Positions 1 through 5,283 of a DNA stretch of 5,283 bases are shown in pieces; position 1 is the stretch's first letter, and each line of letters begins with the position of its first letter. This DNA comes from an uncultured Dyadobacter sp. (GTDB lineage: Bacteria; Bacteroidota; Bacteroidia; Cytophagales; Spirosomataceae). The notes under the pieces are model-generated. The model saw nothing but the letters and a program-made list of their open reading frames with translations. It did not search any database and was not told where the DNA came from. Both the position numbers and the translations under genes were made by a program. The DNA lies in assembly GCA_946481035.1 (NCBI GenBank), contig CAMLNK010000378.1:1-5283 (forward strand), given 5' to 3'.

Positions 1-44
1 AGGCAGGCCGCAACAGCCCAGATCGTCGTTTTTAACAATTTCAT
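1..44 (-). CDS. Start of a secreted protein or lipoprotein (partial, runs off left edge)
   Basis: Only the first 14 codons and two bases of the next are inside the window. The ATG is the complement of 42-44 and reads MKLLKTTIWAVAAC, followed by a codon beginning CT (Leu). This is the start of an export signal: a basic n-region (Lys2, Lys5) followed by a hydrophobic run. VAAC at residues 11-14 fits a lipobox, so Cys14 could be lipidated, but the hydrophobic core would be short and an ordinary signal peptide extending past the edge is equally possible. It begins 22 nt after the GH43 stop codon on the same strand, which suggests it belongs to the same transcript and acts in the envelope. The function cannot be told from this fragment. 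Confidence 0.6.
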   Translation of the reverse strand, partial: MKLLKTTIWAVAAC

Positions 45-66
45 CAGGTGTTTAGAATTGGTTTTG

Positions 67-1137
67 TTATTTAAAAAGAGGTGCAGGGCGATTTTCTAAG
101 CTTGGCTCTGCATTGGAAATTTCGGGCCAGCCGTTTTTCCAGGTCAATTTATCCAGCATTAACACGCGACGATTGGCACCGGTAGATACCCTCGGTTCCG
201 CCTTGCTGATCGCGTGGTAAAGCAGCCAGTCGGTGCCCGCGTCGTCAGTTACCCAGCGCGCATTGTGCCCCGGCCCGGCGTACACATCGTTTCCATGAAG
301 CAGCATGGTGCCGGTACCGCGTTCTTTCAAGTCCTTCCCGTCCTGATCGAGGAACGGCCCGAAAATGGATTTGGAGCGGCCCATCCGCACGTGATATTTA
401 CTTTTTTCAAACTCGCAGCAGCTTTCTTTCGAACCCAAAAAGTAGTAGTAATCGCCCTTCTTCTGGATCATCACCGCCTCGAAATCGCCCGCCGCCACTT
501 TGAATTTCTTCGAAAGGTCCGGTACGGATTTACCATCGGCAGACAATTCCACGCCATAGGTGCCCTGCGTAGGCTTATCGCTGAAACTGCCCCAAAACAT
601 ATATTTTTTACCATCGGATTCGAGGTAAAACGGGTCGATTGAATTTGGAACTTCAACATCGGCGCTATTGAACAATTTCCCCTGGTCCACAAACGGGCCG
701 GCGGGCGAATCGGCAATCGCGAGTCCGACGCCCGGGTTTACATCGCCCCAGGTCGAATAGGCGTAATACATGTGGTATTTGCCATTCACTTTCACCACAT
801 CGGGCGCCCAAATGCCGCCTTTTTCTTTCCAGGCAGGCTTGGCCGTAAATGCTTCTTTAACATAATCCCAATGCACGAGGTCTTTCGAACGGACGATGGG
901 TATCAGCCGCGAGCCATTGCCATCCCCCCAATCGTCCTGCGTCCCGTAAGCATAAAAGTATCCGTCATCGGCCTTCACGACTGTCGGATCGGCGAGAATG
1001 GGTTCGAAAACCGGGTTTTTATATTCCTTATCGCCCGGACTGGATAGTTCCGGTCCGGCACTATCCAGTCCGGAACTATCCGATCCCGGGCAGGTCAACA
1101 TCAGTGGTAATAGCAGTGATAAGAGTGGTTTTATCAT
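67..1137 (-). CDS. Glycoside hydrolase family 43, arabinan endo-1,5-alpha-L-arabinosidase-like, exported
   Basis: A 356-residue protein, a normal length for a single-domain GH43 five-bladed beta-propeller. GH43 enzymes are inverting hydrolases acting on arabinan, arabinosides or xylosides. The three expected acidic residues can be placed: catalytic base Asp50 in ILADPTVV, pKa-modulating Asp168 in NSIDPFYL, and catalytic acid Glu220 in DFEAVMI. Also present are GGIWAPDV (107-113) and GPGHN (288-292), whose His291 is the conserved propeller-centre position. The stretch SKESCC (236-241) followed by YHVRMGRSKSIFGPF (248-262) resembles arabinanases more than beta-xylosidases, but substrate remains inferred. 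The N-terminus (MIKPLLSLLLPLMLTC) is an export signal. Cys16 could be a lipidation site, but the preceding M-L-T is a poor lipobox. Residues 17-37 are a Ser/Gly/Asp/Pro linker containing a DNA palindrome. It starts 21 nt after the preceding gene and uses a TAA stop. Confidence 0.88.
   Translation of the reverse strand: MIKPLLSLLLPLMLTCPGSDSSGLDSAGPELSSPGDKEYKNPVFEPILADPTVVKADDGYFYAYGTQDDWGDGNGSRLIPIVRSKDLVHWDYVKEAFTAKPAWKEKGGIWAPDVVKVNGKYHMYYAYSTWGDVNPGVGLAIADSPAGPFVDQGKLFNSADVEVPNSIDPFYLESDGKKYMFWGSFSDKPTQGTYGVELSADGKSVPDLSKKFKVAAGDFEAVMIQKKGDYYYFLGSKESCCEFEKSKYHVRMGRSKSIFGPFLDQDGKDLKERGTGTMLLHGNDVYAGPGHNARWVTDDAGTDWLLYHAISKAEPRVSTGANRRVLMLDKLTWKNGWPEISNAEPSLENRPAPLFK
1035..1073. repeat. 39-nt near-perfect palindrome inside the GH43 linker
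   Basis: Bases 1035-1053 and 1055-1073 are reverse complements at 18 of 19 positions, centred on 1054; the only mismatch is 1049/1059. A second perfect 12-bp inverted repeat uses 1042-1053 and 1070-1081, so two alternative hairpins are possible. On the coding strand the same block reads as two imperfect 15-nt direct repeats (GATAGTTCCGGACTG, then GATAGTGCCGGACCG). It covers codons 22-35 of the GH43 gene, the low-complexity linker after the signal sequence. Whether it is an inserted palindromic element, replication slippage or a functional mRNA hairpin cannot be decided from one copy. Confidence 0.8.
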
Positions 1138-1158
1138 TCTCGTTTTAGTTTAATATCG

Positions 1159-3234
1159 TTATTCCAGCCAGATAATCTGGGTAAATGCGCCATTGGCAGC
1201 CACATCCCAGAGCTCAACCCGCAGCCATTTCCGGCCTTTCAGGTTTTGAGTAAATTTAAAACTCTTCTGACCGAAAGCTTGTGTGTCGTTCAAATTAATG
1301 ATGTCGTGAAAAACTTCTTTGCCATCGCCGGAAATCACTTCGGCGCGGTTGAGCGGGAAAGTCCATTTGGCATCCAGGGCAATTTCAACATTCCCCTTGG
1401 CGTCCAGCCTGGCCGTTTCGCCCACCACTGCATTGTTCGCTTTAAATGTCGGGATCAGCACCTCGCCGGTCGTAACGAAAAATTTCCCCTTCCGCATAGC
1501 ATCCAGCACCGGCTGCCAGCCGTCTTCAAATTTTGGAAGCTGGTCGAGTTGGAGATAATTCACATTCAAATGGCCGTACAATTCGTAGTCAGGCTCGATA
1601 CGGAACAGATCCGCCTCTGCCAGCACATTCTTTTTGTAGCCCCAATTGGCCATATCGTCCATGAGGTCGAGCACGCGTTTGCCGAGTTTCGGCTGCGACA
1701 AATCGGCCGGCATGGCTTTCCAGGCAGCACCCAGAAAACGATCGGATTTGAAGAATGCCTCGTCCTTATGCTTATCCGGAAAACCGGTGGAGCCTTTCGT
1801 ACGCGCATGCGCCGTCCACGCGAGGCCGTTTTCCATTTCCAGCAATTTTAGCATTTCGTCTTTGTTACCAATACGGTAAACCTTGCCGTATTCGGGATGG
1901 TCTTCCACAAATGGCTGGTCCTTTTCCCGCGACATGAGCCAGTAAACGGGTTTTGGAAAAATATTCATCCAATGCCCGCCGAAGAAGTTGTTAGGCTCCT
2001 CCCCCGGTAGCAACAAAAAGTTACCGCCCGAAAGTCGCGCACACTCGGCAAACATCATTTTCAATTCCGGCCAGCGCTTAGCCTCCGGTCCGCGCGGGCT
2101 ACCCGGACCATGAAACTCTGCCAGATGCACAATGTTCACACCCGTGTTCCTGAACGCTTTTACAAAACCCGGCATATCCGGCAGTGGTTTGCGCGTAAGC
2201 ACATCATCTACATGCTCCTGGTGGAAGTGGCTCGACATCGTGTAGTAACCCGGAATCGGCTCATATTTGTCCGAATGCGTGAATGCTTTCACGTTTTCCA
2301 GCACCTTACCATCCTTTTCGCGGCTCAGCAAACAGAAGAAATTGTATCGCTGCTGCGTTCCAGGAGGCGCATTGAACCATGGTACCCAGCGACGGTCACC
2401 GAGCAGATCATGGCGAATACCTATTCCAAAACCCGGAAGCAGGTTGCGATAATTCTCGCCGTACCAGATGTGTTCGAGGTTGTAGCAATTATCCAGCGGA
2501 TAAAAATACTGGTGCGGAGCCGGGAAAACAGCCAAGTTGCCTTCTTTTCCCTGACCGATGATCGTACGGTATTTCACGGCCATCATTTCGACGGTATCCA
2601 TTTTCGTCACCGCCACATTCCGCATAAAATCCTCTGTATCGGCCCAGAAAAGCTTCTGCCAGTGCGTTTCGCGGGAAGTAAGCCCAATGTCGTAAATCAC
2701 TGCCAGCGAATCGACGTTCGTAGACATGACTGCCGCCACATTCATCAGCGGGCTGCCGTTGTATAGTGTAAATTGAATGGCACCCGAGAATGGCCCCGCT
2801 TTGGCCCCATTCACCGTGATTTCCGTGCGGGAGCCGTTGCTGGCCACCTTTACGTCGGTTTTGTCAAGTTTTACGGCGTAGCTCTGGTATTTCTGATAAG
2901 CGGTTTTATCAAAGAAAATATTCCAGCCATTCTGCGAAACGAGGTCGCGCTTGCCTACTGTGAGGATAATGGCCGGGTCGAGGTTTTGGGCGATGGTGTA
3001 TTGTTTTTCTTTGGCACCAATGCCCAGGCTGCCGATCAGCGGGTTGGATTTGTTTAAATCAATGGAAACCTTGGCGGTTTCCGCATTGCCGGCGGGCCAT
3101 TCGATATGCAGCATTGCGCCGCTGACAGTGGCCTGGACGCCGCTTTTCTTGTCAAAACCTTTTAAATCGACGGGTATCTGCGCTTGCAGGTTAGCCGCCA
3201 TGACGGACAAGAAAACAAACAGGATCTTACGCAT
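1159..3234 (-). CDS. Exported protein of unknown function with a PHP/CehA-McbA-like metallohydrolase region
   Basis: A 691-residue protein starting with a clear signal peptide, MRKILFVFLSVMAANLQAQ, with likely cleavage before Ile20. The frame is open to 3339, but the longer start lacks a signal sequence at its N-terminus and overlaps the epimerase gene deeply, so the ATG at 3232-3234 is chosen. Residues about 20-320 look beta-rich, with no recognised motif. Residues about 328-600 show a pattern like PHP-type hydrolases: HFH at 336-338, LPGEE (409-413) followed by H421, and AWTAHARTKG (472-481) with H476. GKFFVTTGEVLIPTF (583-597) resembles the segment closing CehA/McbA-like domains. A canonical final Asp-x-His metal motif was not found; GHLNV (H555) is the nearest candidate. 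Residues about 600-691 look like a small beta domain. PHP proteins typically hydrolyse phosphoesters or other esters using two or three metals, but the substrate here is unknown. The start overlaps the epimerase stop, indicating coupled translation. The domain call is by eye and moderate. Confidence 0.85.
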   Translation of the reverse strand: MRKILFVFLSVMAANLQAQIPVDLKGFDKKSGVQATVSGAMLHIEWPAGNAETAKVSIDLNKSNPLIGSLGIGAKEKQYTIAQNLDPAIILTVGKRDLVSQNGWNIFFDKTAYQKYQSYAVKLDKTDVKVASNGSRTEITVNGAKAGPFSGAIQFTLYNGSPLMNVAAVMSTNVDSLAVIYDIGLTSRETHWQKLFWADTEDFMRNVAVTKMDTVEMMAVKYRTIIGQGKEGNLAVFPAPHQYFYPLDNCYNLEHIWYGENYRNLLPGFGIGIRHDLLGDRRWVPWFNAPPGTQQRYNFFCLLSREKDGKVLENVKAFTHSDKYEPIPGYYTMSSHFHQEHVDDVLTRKPLPDMPGFVKAFRNTGVNIVHLAEFHGPGSPRGPEAKRWPELKMMFAECARLSGGNFLLLPGEEPNNFFGGHWMNIFPKPVYWLMSREKDQPFVEDHPEYGKVYRIGNKDEMLKLLEMENGLAWTAHARTKGSTGFPDKHKDEAFFKSDRFLGAAWKAMPADLSQPKLGKRVLDLMDDMANWGYKKNVLAEADLFRIEPDYELYGHLNVNYLQLDQLPKFEDGWQPVLDAMRKGKFFVTTGEVLIPTFKANNAVVGETARLDAKGNVEIALDAKWTFPLNRAEVISGDGKEVFHDIINLNDTQAFGQKSFKFTQNLKGRKWLRVELWDVAANGAFTQIIWLE

Positions 3235-4099
3235 TGATAGCAGAATGTGTTGGAACAAACATTTTTTGATAGAATGCGAGCCCTTCTTCGGCCAGCTCAT
3301 CGGCGCTGTTGGCCAATGGTCGCCAGATGCAAGCTGCACGTGCGAGTTCTTTGGAGGGTTGTCCGAAGGTTTCGATCACCACCGCGCCGTCGTAACCGAT
3401 CTCGGCAAGCGCTTCCCGGATGCCCTGCCACTCCAAATGGCCGGTACCCGGTGTACCGCGGTCGCTTTCGTTGCCTTGTACATGACAAAGCAATTCTTTC
3501 CCGATTTTCCTGATCGTGGCCGGAATATCTTTTTCCTCGATATTGGAATGGAAAGTATCGAGCACGATTTTCAGGTTCGGATTTCCTACTTCGTCCAGGA
3601 TCGATAATGCCTGATCGACCGTATTGACCATATCGGTTTCGAAGCGGTTCAGAGGCTCCAACCCCAGGGTTACCCCGCAATCGCCTGCGATCTGACTTAC
3701 TTCTCTTAAAATATCCACACACCACGCACGCTCCTGCTTTTTCTGCTCTTCGGAAACAATGCGGGTTTTGCCCACAGCCGAATACACCGGACCGCCGAAA
3801 ACCGGGCTGTCCATTTGTTCGGCAATGCGGATGCAATCGATAATGTACTGCTTGCCGATCTCGCGAAATGCCGGATCTGTACTTGAAATATCCCGTTCCG
3901 GTCCGAATGCACCGCTGATGGTGATTTTCAGGTCGAGGTCGCGGGCGATGTCTTTGATGAGCTTCCAGTCGATGATGCGGGTATCTTCCACAGCTATTTC
4001 GATGATGTCGTAGCCCATGTTTTTGACTTTGGTGAGCAGGTCTATGTTGGCCGTAGAAAACGGGGATACCCAGATGAATGTGCTGGCTCCGAATAGCAT
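3227..4099 (-). CDS. TIM-barrel sugar isomerase/epimerase, D-tagatose/D-psicose 3-epimerase-like
   Basis: A 290-residue cytoplasmic protein with no signal sequence, the usual length for the xylose-isomerase-like TIM-barrel family. All residues expected by analogy with D-psicose 3-epimerase are present in order and spacing: metal ligands Glu148 (LGLEPLNRFE), Asp181 (VLDTFH), His206 (CHVQGN) and Glu243 (VIETFG), with Glu154, His184 and Arg214 (SDRGTPGTGH) as second-sphere or substrate residues. An intact divalent-metal site is therefore likely. Family members epimerise ketoses at C3, isomerise related sugars, or act as lyases or isomerases on 3-keto-glycosides, so the exact substrate is open. 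The gene lies 60 nt downstream of the oxidoreductase gene, with a hairpin between them. Its TAA (3229-3227) lies inside the start of the next gene. There is no clear Shine-Dalgarno sequence, as is common in Bacteroidota. A direct role in sugar metabolism is well supported; the specific reaction is not. Confidence 0.9.
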   Translation of the reverse strand: MLFGASTFIWVSPFSTANIDLLTKVKNMGYDIIEIAVEDTRIIDWKLIKDIARDLDLKITISGAFGPERDISSTDPAFREIGKQYIIDCIRIAEQMDSPVFGGPVYSAVGKTRIVSEEQKKQERAWCVDILREVSQIAGDCGVTLGLEPLNRFETDMVNTVDQALSILDEVGNPNLKIVLDTFHSNIEEKDIPATIRKIGKELLCHVQGNESDRGTPGTGHLEWQGIREALAEIGYDGAVVIETFGQPSKELARAACIWRPLANSADELAEEGLAFYQKMFVPTHSAINA

Positions 4100-4117
4100 A
4101 AGGGTTCAGGTTTAGCA

Positions 4118-4145
4118 AAAAGCCAGGTTTTCAGGCCTGGCTTTT
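4118..4145 (-). terminator. Intrinsic terminator or attenuator hairpin between oxidoreductase and epimerase genes
   Basis: Bases 4118-4127 (aaaagccagg) and 4136-4145 (cctggctttt) are perfect reverse complements, giving a 10-bp stem with an 8-base loop. Read on the minus strand, the stem ends in five T residues (4121-4117), as expected of a rho-independent terminator. It sits 14 nt after the oxidoreductase stop and only 18 nt before the epimerase ATG. The A/T-flanked stem could also work weakly for plus-strand transcription. With just four G/C pairs in a row plus two more, it may be leaky. That fits partial read-through, since no room is left for a full promoter between it and the next gene. 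Confidence 0.75.
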
Positions 4146-4159
4146 ATTAATAGGATAAA

Positions 4160-5278
4160 TTATTCTTCAAAACTCGGCACATTCACACGAACACCGCCCT
4201 TCATGGCCGACTCGTGCGCGCAAATGCCTGCGCAGGTGTAGTTGGCAGCCAATGCCGCATCCACCGCCGAATCGCGGCCTTCCACGATCGCCGCCACGAA
4301 TTCCTGCACCAAATGCGGGTGCGAACCACCGTGGCCCGCGCCTTGGAGGAACGATACGTGGTTCGGGTCGTCGATCTTCTCGCGTTTGGTGAAATGCTTG
4401 ATCGGCTTGATCAGCAGCTCATCGGTATCCGGCACATTGATGCGCGATGCGTTTTCACCGCCATCGAATATCACGTGCTCCTCGTCCTGCAACTGCTCCC
4501 ATTCGAACGACATTTTGGTGCCGTACACATCGTAGCTCTCGCGGTACTGACGCACCACGTCGAACAGCGAGCGCGTCGCTTCGGCTACCACGTCGGTGCC
4601 TTTCAATGTAAATGTGGCCGTCTCCACAGCAAATGGCGATCCGTAGCGGCTGGCGAGGTCTTCGCTCAACCGGCCCGAGCCGTGGCAAACCACCGTTTCA
4701 GCAATGGTATTATTGATTTTCAAAAGCGGGGAAATGGCATGGGTACCGTTCAGCATCGGCGGGTAGCCCTTCCAGTATTCGCCCCAGCCTTCCATGCTCA
4801 TATCCTGGATGTGCGAGCCGCGTACAAACTGAATGCGACCGAGCTGGCCGGTTTGCGCGAGGTTCAGGCCATAGAGGAATTCGCGGGTGTACAATGCGGT
4901 TTCCATCATCATATACACCTTACCCGAGCGGCGTTTGGCTTCTACAATAGCCTTGCAGTCTTCGACGGTCATAGCCATCGGAATGGTGCAGGCGGTGTGT
5001 TTATTGGCATTGAGGGACGCCAGGGTCATGCGTGCGTGGTCGGGCACGGGTGTTACCACGTGTATCGCGTCCACGTCATCGCGCTTAGGGACATCTTCGA
5101 AATGCTCGAAAACGAGGTTAGGGTCGAGATTGAACTTGGCAGTCAGCTCGTCGCGGGTTTGTTTGCTGCGGGTACAGATCCCCACCGCCTTGATGTTCGG
5201 GTGGCTTTGATAGATGGGGATAAACTCCTTCCCGAAACCCATACCCACGATAACTACTGTGATTTGCTTGTCGCTCAT
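4160..5278 (-). CDS. Gfo/Idh/MocA-family oxidoreductase with atypical T-I-P motif
   Basis: A 372-residue cytoplasmic protein, the normal length for the family, whose members use NAD(P) to oxidise or reduce sugars, inositols and glycosides. The N-terminus forms a Rossmann fold: beta strand ITVVIVG, then a glycine loop GMGFG (12-16), followed by AVGICTRS (31-38), whose end likely contacts the cofactor ribose or phosphate. VVTPVPDHARM (74-84) matches the usual strand-4 V-x-TP-x-x-x-H segment. The next motif, normally E-K-P, reads CTIPMAMT (97-104), so the usual Lys is Ile99. GTHAISPLL (178-186) carries His180, which matches the family's conserved substrate-site His. A second alpha/beta domain follows, and the C-terminus holds GAGHGGSHPHLVQEF (313-327). 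The ATG at 5276-5278 gives a standard N-terminus, but only 5 nt lie upstream, so the promoter and any longer start are out of view. It is the first visible gene of the series, and a hairpin follows its TAA stop. The substrate is unknown. Confidence 0.9.
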   Translation of the reverse strand: MSDKQITVVIVGMGFGKEFIPIYQSHPNIKAVGICTRSKQTRDELTAKFNLDPNLVFEHFEDVPKRDDVDAIHVVTPVPDHARMTLASLNANKHTACTIPMAMTVEDCKAIVEAKRRSGKVYMMMETALYTREFLYGLNLAQTGQLGRIQFVRGSHIQDMSMEGWGEYWKGYPPMLNGTHAISPLLKINNTIAETVVCHGSGRLSEDLASRYGSPFAVETATFTLKGTDVVAEATRSLFDVVRQYRESYDVYGTKMSFEWEQLQDEEHVIFDGGENASRINVPDTDELLIKPIKHFTKREKIDDPNHVSFLQGAGHGGSHPHLVQEFVAAIVEGRDSAVDAALAANYTCAGICAHESAMKGGVRVNVPSFEE

Positions 5279-5283
5279 TGCTG

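Noticed and set aside
214..642. Plus-strand open frame of 142 codons opposite the GH43 gene
   Set aside because: Antisense shadow of a conserved enzyme; no motif seen.
2110..2766. Plus-strand open frame of 218 codons
   Set aside because: It lies fully opposite the exported PHP-like gene, has no recognisable motif, and its composition (many His, Arg and Ile) is that of an antisense shadow.
3235..3339. Longer 5' extension (35 codons) of the exported PHP-like gene
   Set aside because: It would bury a good signal peptide inside the protein and overlap the epimerase coding region by over 100 nt. The ATG at 3234 gives a typical signal sequence at the N-terminus.
3442..3458. Short inverted repeat cggtac/gtaccg in the epimerase gene
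   Set aside because: Only 6 bp, and explained by the coding of the conserved RGTPGTG segment; no reason to treat it as a regulatory structure.
2951..3607. Plus-strand open frame of 218 codons across the PHP-like/epimerase junction
   Set aside because: It is antisense to two well-supported genes and has no domain or plausible start context.
3297..4118. Second long minus-strand frame over the epimerase gene (273 codons)
   Set aside because: Its protein is rich in Arg, His and Gln with no fold pattern, whereas the overlapping frame carries the complete epimerase active site.
1..5283. RNA genes, CRISPR arrays, insertion sequences, riboswitches and promoters
   Set aside because: None seen on reading both strands. 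All gaps between genes are 60 nt or shorter, and no convincing Bacteroidota -33/-7 promoter pair was found in them.

Overview
The window looks like a carbohydrate-utilisation cluster from a member of the Bacteroidota, probably a Cytophagales soil or plant-litter type such as Dyadobacter or its relatives. This is inferred from protein style, roughly 50% GC by eye, ribosome binding sites without clear Shine-Dalgarno sequences, and the gene mix. No marker gene fixes the taxon. All supported genes lie on the minus strand and read right to left. Plus-strand open frames are shadows of these genes.

Layout in transcription order. (1) 5278-4160: a cytoplasmic Gfo/Idh/MocA-family NAD(P)-dependent oxidoreductase in which the family's usual E-K-P motif reads T-I-P. 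(2) 4145-4118: a 10-bp perfect hairpin with a short U-tract, an intrinsic terminator or attenuator inside the gene series. (3) 4099-3227: a TIM-barrel sugar isomerase/epimerase of the D-tagatose/D-psicose 3-epimerase type with its full metal and catalytic residue set. (4) 3234-1159: a 691-residue exported protein of uncertain function. It overlaps the epimerase gene by 8 nt, and its C-terminal half looks like a divergent PHP-type (CehA/McbA-like) metallohydrolase. (5) 1137-67: an exported or lipid-anchored glycoside hydrolase family 43 enzyme of arabinanase type, with a 39-nt near-perfect palindrome inside its N-terminal linker. (6) 44-1: the first 14 codons of another secreted protein, which runs off the left edge.

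Spacing is tight (8-nt overlap, 21 nt, 22 nt), so genes 3 to 6 very likely form one transcript. The first gene is separated from them by the hairpin. A working model (inference) is that the GH43 enzyme releases arabinose-containing sugars in the cell envelope, the exported PHP-like protein acts on an envelope substrate, and the oxidoreductase plus epimerase-like pair processes a sugar or keto-glycoside in the cytoplasm. The oxidoreductase/TIM-barrel pairing recalls known oxidative deglycosylation systems. The main unknowns are the PHP-like protein and the reaction of the T-I-P oxidoreductase.
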